From Spirochaetaceae bacterium (GTDB lineage Bacteria; Spirochaetota; Spirochaetia; Treponematales; Breznakiellaceae), in the NCBI GenBank assembly GCA_031262035.1, contig JAISIL010000095.1, forward strand, positions 1 through 41,152: 41,152 bases of DNA, written 5' to 3'. Of this stretch, positions 8,529-16,365 are shown piece after piece. The number at the start of each line of letters is the position of its first letter. The stretch's first letter is position 1. The notes under the pieces are model-generated. The model was not told the DNA's origin and did not search any database. It saw nothing but the letters and a program-made list of their open reading frames with translations. Made by a program: the position numbers and the translations under genes.

Positions 8529-9560
8529 ATGGCTCGTAAGAACTTATTAAAAGGGTTTAAGAGACCCAAGAATATTGTATTTGAACATGGCGAAATACGG
8601 CAGAATTATGGCAAATTCATTGGAGCGCCATTTGAACCGGGTTTTGGTGTGACGATTGGGAATACCTTGCGTCGTGTTCTCTTGAAATCAATACAAGGTT
8701 ATGCAATTTGTGCGATACGGATTAATACTTATGACTCAGAAGGTGTTGCGCATAATGTTGCCAGCGAGTTTGAAAATATACCTAATGTAAGCGAAGATAC
8801 TCTTGAAATTATCAATAGCATGAAGCAGATTCGGCTGAAGTTACCGGAAGATGTTGAGCAGTATACGGTAATGTATGAATGGACCGGGAAGCGTGAGGTG
8901 ATGAGTGAAGATTTTGCCAAAGAAGGCGAAGTTGAAATTATGAACCCCGGCCTGAAAATTATGACCCTGATGGATAATGCCAAGGTTGATTTTGAAGTTC
9001 AGTATGAGATGGGAAGAGGGTATCTTCCTGCCGAAATGAACGAAGATAACATTGATGTTATTGGCACTATTCCGATTGATGCAATATTCACGCCGGTGAA
9101 GCGGGTAAAGTATTCAGTTGAACCTACACGGGTTGGTCAGCGGAATGACTATGATAAGCTGATTATGGAAATAGAAACCGACGGCACGATTCGTCCGGAT
9201 GATGCACTTGCAGAGGCGGCAAAGATAACTAAGGAACACCTTTCTGTTTTTATCAACTTTGATGAAAGCGAATTGGGTTATGACGAGGATTTTGAAGATG
9301 GTGACGAAAGAATGCGGCAGCTTTTGAACACACCCGTTGAGGAGCTTGAGTTATCGGTTCGTTCGGCAAATTGTTTACGAAATGCAAATATTAAGACAAT
9401 TGGTGAATTGGTGAAGAAAAGCGAAGAGGATATTAAGCAGACAAGGAACTTTGGAAGCAAATCTTTGCAGGAAATTAAAGATAAACTACAGGAATGGAAT
9501 TTATCTTTAGGTTCAACCGAGGCAAGGCCAATTGCCGATTCTGAAGATGAGAAGGAATAA
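8529..9560 (+). CDS. rpoA: DNA-directed RNA polymerase alpha subunit
   Basis: The 343-residue product is RpoA. Residues 1-235 form the assembly domain, with [22 protein letters not shown] and a dimer interface; the C-terminal domain (about 260-325) contains [23 protein letters not shown], the surface that contacts UP elements and activators. ATG at 8529 (MARKNLL) is preferred over a GTG six bases upstream because GAGGAGTG lies at the right distance. It follows rpsD and precedes rplQ as in other alpha operons. Confidence 0.98.
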   Translation: MARKNLLKGFKRPKNIVFEHGEIRQNYGKFIGAPFEPGFGVTIGNTLRRVLLKSIQGYAICAIRINTYDSEGVAHNVASEFENIPNVSEDTLEIINSMKQIRLKLPEDVEQYTVMYEWTGKREVMSEDFAKEGEVEIMNPGLKIMTLMDNAKVDFEVQYEMGRGYLPAEMNEDNIDVIGTIPIDAIFTPVKRVKYSVEPTRVGQRNDYDKLIMEIETDGTIRPDDALAEAAKITKEHLSVFINFDESELGYDEDFEDGDERMRQLLNTPVEELELSVRSANCLRNANIKTIGELVKKSEEDIKQTRNFGSKSLQEIKDKLQEWNLSLGSTEARPIADSEDEKE

Positions 9561-9565
9561 GAAAG

Positions 9566-10099
9566 ATGAAGCACAGAAGAGGGTTTAACCCCCTTGACAG
9601 AAGCGCAGCGGAAAGAAAAGCGCTGAAACGCAGTATGGTAACCTCTCTTTTTAAACATGAGAGAATTAAGACAACAAAGGCAAAGGCTCTTGAAATTAGA
9701 AGAGCTGCAGAAAAACTGATAACAAGGGCAAAGGTCGATTCTGTGCATAATCGCCGTATCGCATCGGCCCGTTTGTTTGATGAAGGGATTGTTGCCAAGT
9801 TGTTTACCGATATTGGCCCCCGGATGAAGGAAAGGGCAGGCGGTTATACGAGGATTCTGAAGCTTGGTCCTCGGCAGGGTGATGCGGCCGAGATTGTTCT
9901 GCTTGAATTGGTTGATTATCAATTGAAGACTGAGGATGATAAAAAAGCCAAGAAGGACAAGAAAGCCAAGGCTGATGATACAAAGAAAGCTGTTGCAAAG
10001 CCTGAAAAGAAGCATGAGAAAGAAGGCGTGAAAAAGGGTGCAGTGAAAAAGGCAGCAGCAACAAGAACAATCAAGCGGGTTGCACCGCAAGAAGGCTAA
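9566..10099 (+). CDS. rplQ: 50S ribosomal protein L17 with lysine/alanine-rich C-terminal tail
   Basis: Residues 1-120 are a normal L17: [20 protein letters not shown], then [21 protein letters not shown] and [26 protein letters not shown]17 surrounds the peptide exit tunnel. Residues 121-177 are an added low-complexity tail dominated by Lys, Ala, Glu and Asp (repeated [10 protein letters not shown]-like runs, then [19 protein letters not shown]), resembling a histone-H1-type tail and presumably disordered. The gene ends the alpha operon proper. Confidence 0.97.
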   Translation: MKHRRGFNPLDRSAAERKALKRSMVTSLFKHERIKTTKAKALEIRRAAEKLITRAKVDSVHNRRIASARLFDEGIVAKLFTDIGPRMKERAGGYTRILKLGPRQGDAAEIVLLELVDYQLKTEDDKKAKKDKKAKADDTKKAVAKPEKKHEKEGVKKGAVKKAAATRTIKRVAPQEG

Positions 10100-10111
10100 G
10101 GAGAGGATTTT

Positions 10112-10297
10112 ATGGGAAAATCACATAGAGGAAAACCTTTACGGGAACTGGTGTTAAAGGGCCGGGGTGTATGTCCTGTTTGCAAAAGAGACGGAATGAA
10201 GTTGCTCTATGAAATTGAGGCTGGCGAACAGAAGGTAAAGGTCTGTAAGAATTGTGCCGCTGCAATTAAACACGGCAAAAAGTCTGTCGCTGCTTAA
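10112..10297 (+). CDS. small zinc-ribbon protein at the end of the alpha operon
   Basis: The 61-residue product begins [19 protein letters not shown] and carries CPVC (residues 21-24) and CKNC (about 45-48), spaced like a treble-clef or zinc-ribbon fold. It is basic and ends in a lysine-rich tail. AAGGAGAGGATTTT precedes the ATG, and it lies only 12 bases after rplQ, so it is cotranscribed with ribosomal proteins. I do not recognise a named family. The size, charge and position suggest a ribosome-associated or rRNA-binding protein, but that is inference. Confidence 0.85.
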   Translation: MGKSHRGKPLRELVLKGRGVCPVCKRDGMKLLYEIEAGEQKVKVCKNCAAAIKHGKKSVAA

Positions 10298-10393
10298 TTT
10301 TTACTTACGATATTATACGACATTTTTATTTACGAATTATACCACAGTGGTAGAAAATAGGTTTTACATTTCTTTTGAAATGAGCCTGTGATG
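10298..10393. other. convergent intergenic gap between the alpha operon and prmC
   Basis: AT-rich spacer between two convergent genes. It contains a 6-bp hairpin (stem CATTTC, loop TTTT, stem GAAATG at 10367-10382) and the odd palindrome TACCACAGTGGTA. Neither has a clear T-tract, so a terminator is likely but cannot be pinned down. Confidence 0.4.
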
Positions 10394-11365
10394 TCAGTTT
10401 GGCGTTTCTGCTTCTGTGGTTATTTTTTTGTTTCCAAGAATTACCCTTTCTTGTCCTGAATAATCTTTGTATATTTTTATGTCCTGGAAGCCATGGGTTT
10501 TTAGCATGGCATTTATGTTCTGCATTTGTTCCGGGGATGCTTCGAGGAGAAGGCAGCCGGGGTGGCTCAGGTGGGAGGGGGCTTGGGTGATGATGCTTTG
10601 GATGAGGATAAGACCATTTGGGCCGCCGTTGAGGGCAAGGGATGGTTCTTTTTGGACTTCGGCCTGGAGATGGGGTATTTCTGATGCAGGTATATAGGGT
10701 GCATTTGCGGTGATGAGGTTGAAACTTGCAGGCAGGAGATGGCTCTTATTTGTATGTGTGCCTGTAGAAAGGGGTGTTTTACGAAATGTCCCTACGGATA
10801 ATGCATCAAATAAATTGCCTTGTAAGAATGTAATATCATTGTCTTTTGGGAGGAGCGTTTTTGCGTTGTCTTTTGCTACAGCTAGTGCTGCAGGTGATAC
10901 ATCGGAAGCATAGACATCAAGGTTTATTCCCTGCCTTATGCTTTCGGCCTTTAGTGCAATGGCTACTGCACCTGAACCGGTGCATAAATCTAACACTCTC
11001 TGCGGTTCTGCGGTTCCGCGTGAGTTTGTGTTGTTCGTGGCTAAAATATTTAAGGCTGCTTCTACCAGCACCTCGGTGTCGGGGCGGGGGATGAGGACAT
11101 CGGGTGTGACACGGAATTGCAGGCCGTAGAAGTCTTTTGTGCCGATGAGGTAGGCGACAGGCACATGACCAAGGCGGCCTTCAATGAGGGCCTTGTAAGC
11201 AGCTTCCTGGGAAGGGGCGAGTTCGTTTGTGTCTATGAGGAAAAGGCTACTGCGACTGACCTGCAGGACATGGGACATAAGTAAGGAGGCATCCAATTGG
11301 GCATTGTCCATGCCGGCATTGCGAAGGAGGCTTGCGGCTGATTGTATGGCTTGATGTATGGTCAT
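10394..11365 (-). CDS. prmC: peptide chain release factor N5-glutamine methyltransferase
   Basis: The 323-residue product is PrmC/HemK, the SAM-dependent enzyme that methylates the glutamine of the GGQ motif in release factors. The N-terminal helical domain covers residues 1-75, including HVPVAYLIGTKDFYG. SAM-binding motif I is DLCTGSGAVAIAL (126-138). The catalytic motif, normally NPPY, reads NAPY at residues 221-224 (ITANAPYIP). The gene follows prfA in the same direction after a 58-base gap, so enzyme and substrate are encoded together. The Pro to Ala change in the active-site motif is unusual; otherwise length and domains are normal. Confidence 0.93.
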   Translation of the reverse strand: MTIHQAIQSAASLLRNAGMDNAQLDASLLMSHVLQVSRSSLFLIDTNELAPSQEAAYKALIEGRLGHVPVAYLIGTKDFYGLQFRVTPDVLIPRPDTEVLVEAALNILATNNTNSRGTAEPQRVLDLCTGSGAVAIALKAESIRQGINLDVYASDVSPAALAVAKDNAKTLLPKDNDITFLQGNLFDALSVGTFRKTPLSTGTHTNKSHLLPASFNLITANAPYIPASEIPHLQAEVQKEPSLALNGGPNGLILIQSIITQAPSHLSHPGCLLLEASPEQMQNINAMLKTHGFQDIKIYKDYSGQERVILGNKKITTEAETPN

Positions 11366-11369
11366 TTAA

Positions 11370-11415
11370 GTATCCCCCACCCAGTCTCCCCCAGAGGGGG
11401 AGGAGTAAATTCCGC
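11370..11415. repeat. C/G-rich palindromic repeat between prfA and prmC
   Basis: The 58-base gap holds CCCCCACCC followed by a perfect hairpin: stem CTCCCCC (11387-11393), loop AGA, stem GGGGGAG (11397-11403). Its plan, C-rich lead then C-stem, short loop and G-stem, resembles the element inside murJ at 16591-16626. It could attenuate prmC relative to prfA or be a resident dispersed repeat. Confidence 0.6.
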
Positions 11416-11423
11416 CCCTACAA

Positions 11424-12503
11424 TCATGCTGATTGTAACTTTTCTTCGCGGGCGGATAATTTTAGGGCGTCTAGTAGTTTGGCAAGGTCGCCGTTCATTA
11501 TGACATCAAGATTGTAGTTTTCATTGATTCGATGGTCGGTGACTCGGTTCTGGGGGTAGTTGTAGGTGCGAATCCGTTCACTTCTGTCGCCTGTTCCTAC
11601 CTGGCTCTTTCGTGCTTCACTTCTTTCGGCCTGCTTTTTTGATTCTTCCATTTCGAAAAGCCGGGAACGCAAAAGGCTCATTGCCTTTTCTTTATTGCGG
11701 AGTTGGCTTTTTTCTTCCTGCATGTGAATGACAATCCCTGAGGGAATATGGGTGAGCCGAACAGCACTATCTGTAGTGTTGACGCACTGGCCGCCGGGGC
11801 CGCCTGCACGCATCACTTCCCATTTACAATCTTCCTGCCTGATATGAATTTCAGTTTCTTCTATCTCGGGAAGTACAGCAACGGACACCGCCGAGGTATG
11901 AATTCGGCCTGAGCTTTCTGTAGCAGGAACCCGCTGGACGCGGTGAACGCCAGACTCGTATCGAAGATTCTCGTAGACATTTGAGCCGATGCCTGAACTG
12001 CCGCTAATCGAGAAAACAATCTCTTTGAAACCGCCAAGTTCTGTTTCGTTGGTGTTCATGATTTCGAATTTCCATCCCTTGGTTTCGGCAAAACGGGAAT
12101 ACATGCGGTAAAGATCGGAGGCAAAAAGGGCCGCTTCTTCGCCGCCGGTTCCGGCCCGGATTTCCATGATGATATTTTTTTCATCAAGAGGATCCTTGGG
12201 GATTAGCATGAATTTGAGTTTTTCTTCTGCCGCGGCAATTTTTTCTTCGAGGCCCTTGAGTTCTTCGCGGGCCAGTTCCTTCATTTCGGCATCATTTTCT
12301 GTTTGTAAAAGCTGCCTTGCTCCTGCTGCATCTTCTTCAAGTTTATCCAAAGCTGCTTTGGCCTCGCTGATTTCAGAGAGCGTTGAGTATTCCCGCATGG
12401 TATCGCGGTATTTTTTTGCATCGTGCACTAAATCCGGGTCTTGTATTAAAAGGGAAACTTCGGCGTATCGTGCAAGCATTGAATCTAATCTTTCGTTAGC
12501 CAT
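11424..12503 (-). CDS. prfA: peptide chain release factor 1
   Basis: The 359-residue product is RF1, which reads UAA and UAG and triggers peptide release. The stop-codon recognition tripeptide PAT is at residues 193-195 in RVPATESSGRIHTSAVSVAV. The catalytic GGQ is at 237-239 in RAGGPGGQCVNTTDSAVR; the usual His after GGQ is Cys here. The N-terminal part is a helical domain. A TATAAT box lies six bases before the ATG with no Shine-Dalgarno, so the mRNA is probably leaderless. prmC follows directly. Confidence 0.97.
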   Translation of the reverse strand: MANERLDSMLARYAEVSLLIQDPDLVHDAKKYRDTMREYSTLSEISEAKAALDKLEEDAAGARQLLQTENDAEMKELAREELKGLEEKIAAAEEKLKFMLIPKDPLDEKNIIMEIRAGTGGEEAALFASDLYRMYSRFAETKGWKFEIMNTNETELGGFKEIVFSISGSSGIGSNVYENLRYESGVHRVQRVPATESSGRIHTSAVSVAVLPEIEETEIHIRQEDCKWEVMRAGGPGGQCVNTTDSAVRLTHIPSGIVIHMQEEKSQLRNKEKAMSLLRSRLFEMEESKKQAERSEARKSQVGTGDRSERIRTYNYPQNRVTDHRINENYNLDVIMNGDLAKLLDALKLSAREEKLQSA

Positions 12504-12509
12504 ATTTTT

Positions 12510-12515
12510 ATTATA
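12510..12515 (-). promoter_or_regulatory. -10 box of prfA, leaderless arrangement
   Basis: On the minus strand a perfect TATAAT is followed by AAAAAT and then the prfA ATG (12503). Transcription would start at about the ATG itself. No convincing -35 hexamer is seen at 17 bases (TATACT there). The region is shared with the divergent promoter of the gene starting at 12559. Confidence 0.6.
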
Positions 12516-12522
12516 GAGTATC

Positions 12523-12551
12523 TTGAAAAAAAAGTATAGATGTGGTATACT
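12523..12551 (+). promoter_or_regulatory. promoter of the small membrane-protein gene, leaderless arrangement
   Basis: TTGAAA (12523-12528), a 17-base spacer and TATACT (12546-12551) precede the ATG at 12559 by seven bases. This explains why an in-frame TTG at 12523 is not the start: it is part of the -35 box. Confidence 0.75.
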
Positions 12552-12558
12552 AAATTAC

Positions 12559-13083
12559 ATGTCGGATTCATTTGATAATAATGATAGTGGGATAGAGACA
12601 GCAGAGTCCAATGCCGCTGAGAATACTGCAAAACCTGCGGGAAACCCCGTAAAAGGCATTCTCAATACACTAAAAAGCGCTCTTGGTGGTGTTTATGGGA
12701 CGGTTGCGCCGAAAATTCAGGCTGCCGGTAAGGGAATTACTATCGGTATTCTTGTCATTGTTCTTCTTATCATTCTGGTTATTCTGGGCATCAATCTAGG
12801 AACGCGGGGGGCGGCTTTGCTCGCCGATAGGCGGGCTACGCAGGCTGAACAGAAGAGCGCCGCTACGCTTGGGATCGTTGCTCCGGAGGAAATATATCTG
12901 CCTGTCGAGCCTGATTCGGCGCCCGATCTTATCTATAGTCGCGAGCAGCGGGAAAAGTGGACTGCTGACGAGGTTCGTGAATACTGGGAGCGGCCGATGG
13001 ATGATAGGTCCGGGGAGCCGGCAGACTTGTATGAAGATGAGATAAGTGCTACGGTAGACAGTATGATGGAGAAGATTCCCTAG
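12559..13083 (+). CDS. small single-span membrane protein, function unknown
   Basis: The 174-residue product has a polar, Asn/Asp/Glu-rich N-terminus (MSDSFDNNDSG), one strongly hydrophobic helix at about residues 61-84 (GITIGILVIVLLIILVILGI), and a charged, Pro/Glu-rich C-terminal part with REQREKWTADEVREYWERP. Topology is probably N-in with the C-terminal 90 residues outside, but no signal peptide is seen. It is divergent from prfA, with overlapping promoter regions. I do not recognise a family. The start is set by a -10 box seven bases upstream and the absence of a Shine-Dalgarno. Confidence 0.8.
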   Translation: MSDSFDNNDSGIETAESNAAENTAKPAGNPVKGILNTLKSALGGVYGTVAPKIQAAGKGITIGILVIVLLIILVILGINLGTRGAALLADRRATQAEQKSAATLGIVAPEEIYLPVEPDSAPDLIYSREQREKWTADEVREYWERPMDDRSGEPADLYEDEISATVDSMMEKIP

Positions 13084-13099
13084 TCAAGCATAGCGTACA

Positions 13100-13294
13100 G
13101 GGCGGGAGAGGAAAAGGGCAAATTTTCTAACTAACATATCAGAGCGTAGGGGGCACCGGATATTTTACCTTTTCACTAGATTCGAAGCTTCCCCGTCTGA
13201 CCTTCTTGAACACTCCTCATAATTCGTTCAAAGGTAAAATATCCGGCGCCCCCACAAGATATGAGTAGTTATCTGCCCTTTTCCTCTCCCGCCC
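13100..13294. repeat. large imperfect palindrome A
   Basis: A 21-base outer arm at 13100-13120 is perfectly complementary to 13274-13294, and a 24-base inner arm at 13149-13172 matches 13230-13253 with one mismatch. The inner arm begins GGGGGCACCGGATATTTTAC. Between inner and outer arms lie 28- and 20-base segments that do not pair well, and the centre is a 57-base loop. No open reading frame fits. It could be a MITE-like element or the source of a long structured RNA. Confidence 0.9.
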
Positions 13295-13342
13295 CTACCT
13301 CCTTATGCTGGAATTCAGTATTACAACGCTCAGCATGAAGCA

Positions 13343-13473
13343 GGGGGAGCAGGACAATCTTTTGTGAGGGCATTTGAAAGTTGCTGTCATAGCTTTGTCG
13401 GTAGGCAGAGTATCAAGACGCCGCCGCAGGCGGAACTTTCAACTAGCCCGAACAAAAGATTGTCCTGTCCCCC
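13343..13473. repeat. large imperfect palindrome B
   Basis: GGGGG (13343-13347) pairs with CCCCC (13469-13473), CAGGACAATCTTTTGT (13350-13365) is perfectly complementary to 13452-13467, and GAAAGTT (13376-13382) pairs with AACTTTC (13434-13440). Near the centre is a small hairpin, stem CCGCC, loop GCA, stem GGCGG (13421-13433). The arm plan (G5, four bases, GGA, then AT-rich with a T-run) parallels palindrome A, so the two may be diverged members of one family. The stretch 13084-13556 holds nothing else apart from the lysS promoter. Confidence 0.85.
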
Positions 13474-13521
13474 GTACGACAATGCTTGAATTTGTAATTA
13501 CTAGATGGCTTGATTTCCCTA

Positions 13522-13550
13522 TTGCATATTATTTTTGAAAAGATTATAAT
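13522..13550 (+). promoter_or_regulatory. lysS promoter, leaderless arrangement
   Basis: TTGCAT (13522-13527), 17 bases, and a perfect TATAAT (13545-13550) are followed by GTAAGT and the lysS ATG at 13557. There is no Shine-Dalgarno, so translation probably starts at the mRNA 5' end. Confidence 0.75.
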
Positions 13551-13556
13551 GTAAGT

Positions 13557-15173
13557 ATGAGTAACATGCATTGGGCTGATGTAACAGCCGGGAAAATTAT
13601 TCGTGAGCGGAGAGCTCTGGATGGCGGCGAAAAGGAGCTTTACACTTGTGCATCGGGGATTACACCTTCGGGAACAGTGCATATTGGCAACTTCCGCGAG
13701 ATTATTTCTGTCGATTTGGTCGTGCGTGCCCTTCGTGATCTGGGCAAAAATGTGCGTTTTATCTATTCATGGGACGATTATGATGTGTTTCGTAAGGTGC
13801 CCCTCAATATGCCCCAGCCTGAGATGCTGACCAAGTATCTTCGCTTTCCGATAACGATGGTGCCCGATCCTTGGGGGCGCGATACGAGCTACGCGCGGCA
13901 TCATGAGGTGGATATTGAGACGATGCTGCCGGTGATGGGGATTCATCCTGAGTTTTTGTATCAGGCTGACCGCTATAGGGACTGCTTTTATGCTGATTAT
14001 ATCAAGATTGCTCTGGAAAATAAGGATAAACTGAAGGATATTCTGAATTATTACCGTGATGACGAACATAAGATTCAAGGTGTTTGGTGGCCGGTTTCGG
14101 TTTTCTGCAGTGAATGTGAGAAGGATACCACAGAGATTGATGGTTGGGACGGTGATTGGGGGCTAAGCTATCACTGCACGAGCTGCGGAAAGAGTGAGAC
14201 CGTTGATATTCGGCATGCACCCGGGGTAAAGTTGCCCTGGCGTGTTGACTGGCCGATGCGCTGGGCCCATGAGCACACCGATTTTGAACCTGCCGGAAAG
14301 GACCATCACAGCCAGGGGGGAAGTTTTGATACTTCGCGCCTTGTATCGAAGCAGATATATGACTGGGAAGCGCCGGTGACCTTCCGTTATGATTTTATCG
14401 GGATAAAGGGCAACGCCGGTAAGATGTCGAGTTCGTCGGGCCGGGTGATTACTATAGAAGATTTGCTTCGGGTGTATACGCCTGAGGTTTCCCGCTTCCT
14501 CTTTGCCGGGACGCGTCCGAACACGGAGTTTACTATCAGTTTTGACCTTGATGTTATCAAGATTTACGAAGATTATGACAGGACGGAACGGATTGCTCTG
14601 GGCCTTGTTGATGTGAAGAACGAAGATGAATATAAGTATGAAAGGCGTATTTGGGAGTTGTCGCAGCCCGATAGCGAAGATATTCGGGTGATTGACTCGC
14701 ATGTGAAGGCGGGGAGGCCGCCGATACAGGTTCCTTTTAGGCATCTGTGTAATTTAATGCAGATTCATGATGGGGATATTGAGGCTACCTTAAAGCAGAT
14801 TTGTGAATATACCTCGCATGGTGAACTTGAAAAATGGCGGGAGAATTATTTCCGAGCCCGCCTGGAGCGTGCCTGGTATTGGGTGAATGAATGTGCTCCT
14901 GAGGATTTTCAGTTCCGTTTGCGGAAAGAGAAGGCGGCGGAGATTGAGCCCTGTGTGATGGCTTTGAAGGAGCAGGTTATTGAGCATCTGGATGAATTTG
15001 CCGATGATAAGGCCTGTTCGACGGCTATTTATGCGGCGGCTGAAAGTGCGGGTGTTGACCCTAAGGCTCTTTTTAAGGCAGCCTACCAGGCGCTTATTGG
15101 GAAGGACCAAGGACCGAGGCTTGCAAACTTTTTACGGACAATCGGTAAAAAACGTCTGCTGGAATTATTATAG
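13557..15173 (+). CDS. lysS: lysine--tRNA ligase, class I
   Basis: The 538-residue product is the class I (archaeal-type) lysyl-tRNA synthetase, which charges tRNA-Lys. The HIGH-equivalent HIGN is at residues 42-45 in GITPSGTVHIGNFREI, and the KMSKS-equivalent KMSSS at 289-293. A zinc-binding insertion carries C184/C187 and C207/C210. The C-terminal half is the helical anticodon-binding part. This enzyme occurs in archaea and spirochaetes and only few other bacteria, so it is a strong lineage marker. It begins the lysS, coiled-coil, GDPD, murJ string. Confidence 0.97.
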   Translation: MSNMHWADVTAGKIIRERRALDGGEKELYTCASGITPSGTVHIGNFREIISVDLVVRALRDLGKNVRFIYSWDDYDVFRKVPLNMPQPEMLTKYLRFPITMVPDPWGRDTSYARHHEVDIETMLPVMGIHPEFLYQADRYRDCFYADYIKIALENKDKLKDILNYYRDDEHKIQGVWWPVSVFCSECEKDTTEIDGWDGDWGLSYHCTSCGKSETVDIRHAPGVKLPWRVDWPMRWAHEHTDFEPAGKDHHSQGGSFDTSRLVSKQIYDWEAPVTFRYDFIGIKGNAGKMSSSSGRVITIEDLLRVYTPEVSRFLFAGTRPNTEFTISFDLDVIKIYEDYDRTERIALGLVDVKNEDEYKYERRIWELSQPDSEDIRVIDSHVKAGRPPIQVPFRHLCNLMQIHDGDIEATLKQICEYTSHGELEKWRENYFRARLERAWYWVNECAPEDFQFRLRKEKAAEIEPCVMALKEQVIEHLDEFADDKACSTAIYAAAESAGVDPKALFKAAYQALIGKDQGPRLANFLRTIGKKRLLELL

Positions 15174-15185
15174 GACTTGGCTATT

Positions 15186-15539
15186 ATGGAACTGCCTGCT
15201 TCCTTTGCGTCAAAAGAGGAGATTCTTGCTCATTTAAGCAGCCTGAAATTATATGAAAAAGACATTGCAGCCCTGAAACTGGACCTGGAAAAATGGCAGA
15301 AACGAGAAGCACTTGCCAGGGAGAAGGGGATTGCAGACCTTACCGAGGCGGCCGGGAAGCAGGTTGCCGAGATTCAGGCAAAACTAAGCGGCCTGGAGAC
15401 GGAGGCGGCGGCATTAGGCAATCAGATTGAAGAAATGAAACGAAACCTCCCTGAAATGGCAGCCCGTGAACGCAGCATCGACCCGGATTTACTGGAGCAG
15501 GAGTTTCGTATTATGCTGGGTGAAGATATGGGTAAGTAA
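15186..15539 (+). CDS. coiled-coil protein, function unknown
   Basis: The 117-residue product is almost wholly helical, with heptad-like spacing from about residue 22 to 90 (KDIAALKLDLEKWQKREALA, then KQVAEIQAKLSGLETEAAAL). It has no membrane segment or signal peptide. The ATG at 15186 is preferred; a TTG at 15177 is possible and would add three residues. It is 12 bases after lysS and so cotranscribed. A half copy of a dispersed palindromic repeat follows its stop. No family is recognised. Confidence 0.75.
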   Translation: MELPASFASKEEILAHLSSLKLYEKDIAALKLDLEKWQKREALAREKGIADLTEAAGKQVAEIQAKLSGLETEAAALGNQIEEMKRNLPEMAARERSIDPDLLEQEFRIMLGEDMGK

Positions 15540-15541
15540 TT

Positions 15542-15590
15542 AACCACGAATGACACGAATAAACACGAATAATCTATTGGTAAATGAATA
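15542..15590. repeat. ACACGAAT palindromic repeat, copy 1 (left half only)
   Basis: AACCACGAAT at 15542 is followed by two ACACGAAT units and AATCTATTGGTAAAT, matching the left half of the copies at 34600 and 36277. The right arm with ATTCGTGT units is missing: the match stops near 15585. It lies between the coiled-coil gene and the diesterase gene. Confidence 0.85.
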
Positions 15591-15600
15591 GGGTGTAATT

Positions 15601-16365
15601 ATGAAAAGGATAGAATTGCTGCCGGCTTTTAAGCGGCCGCTTTTGTTTGCGCATCGGGGGGCGTCATCGTTGGAGCCGGAAAATACAATGGCTTCTTTTA
15701 AAAAGGCTCGGGAAGTAGGTTCTCCGGGGATAGAGCTTGATGTGCATTTATCGAAAGACGGCCGCTTGGTTGTGGCACACGATGAGGGCTTTAAGCGAAC
15801 GGCACCTGAAGAGACTGTTTCCAAAGGCCGTTTTATTGAAGAAATGCAATGGGAAGAAATTAAGCAAATAGATTTGGGTAAGGGGGAACACACGCCGCTT
15901 ATGGCCGATGTGCTGGAAGAATTTTGTTCTGTGCAAAATGGAAAGATGTATATTGATATTGAGCTGAAAAGTGAGAGTATTAAAGATAAGGCTTTGCCTC
16001 TGGCTCTTGCCGATTTGTTAGGAAAAATGAAGCTTGATACGAATGACTGCCTTAGCGTTTCTTCGTTTAACCCTATTGTATTGCGGCGTTTTAAAGCGGC
16101 ATGTCCCAATGTGCCGACGGCTGTCATTTGGTGTATAGACCCCGAGGTGCCGAAAATTCTTTGGCATGGTTTGGGTTTGCCGATTGCTGATTGCGACTAT
16201 GCGAAGCCTTTTTTTAAAGAACTTATGATTTAACATATGAACAAGTATTCAAATCAAAAACGGCCGGTCGTTCCCTGGACGGTGGATACGGTAGCAGAAC
16301 GGGACAGCCTTTTGAAAATGGGCTGTGAAGGGGTCATAACCAACAGACCACAGGATTTGGTGTAA
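15601..16365 (+). pseudogene. glycerophosphodiester phosphodiesterase gene interrupted by an in-frame TAA
   Basis: Codons 1-210 encode the front of a GDPD TIM barrel: HRGASSLEPENTMASF (His18, Arg19, Glu26), the metal ligands in IELDVHL (Glu45, Asp47) and His60 in VVAHDEG. A TAA at 16231-16233 stops this. Without any frame change the next 43 codons (16237-16365) continue with RPVVPWTVDTVAERDSLLKMG and EGVITNRPQDLV, the usual GDPD C-terminus. The family is about 250 residues, which equals both parts together. The second part still overlaps the murJ ATG by one base. It is either a recent nonsense mutation, a read-through gene or a base error. GDPDs hydrolyse glycerophosphodiesters to glycerol-3-phosphate and an alcohol. 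Confidence 0.9.

Noticed and set aside
9278-10090. 270-codon antisense frame over rpoA/rplQ
   Set aside because: Composition rich in Cys, Phe, Leu and Ser is the mirror image of the Lys/Glu-rich sense strand.
12523-12558. TTG start 12 codons upstream for the membrane-protein gene
   Set aside because: The TTG is part of the -35 box TTGAAA and the codons between cover the promoter.
14163-14744. 193-codon open frame antisense to lysS
   Set aside because: It lies wholly inside lysS, has no ribosome-binding site and shows no family motif; it is a shadow of codon bias.
15540-16127. 195-codon open frame antisense to the diesterase gene
   Set aside because: The plus strand has clear GDPD motifs in this stretch; the antisense frame is Ser-rich without domain features and begins without a ribosome-binding site.
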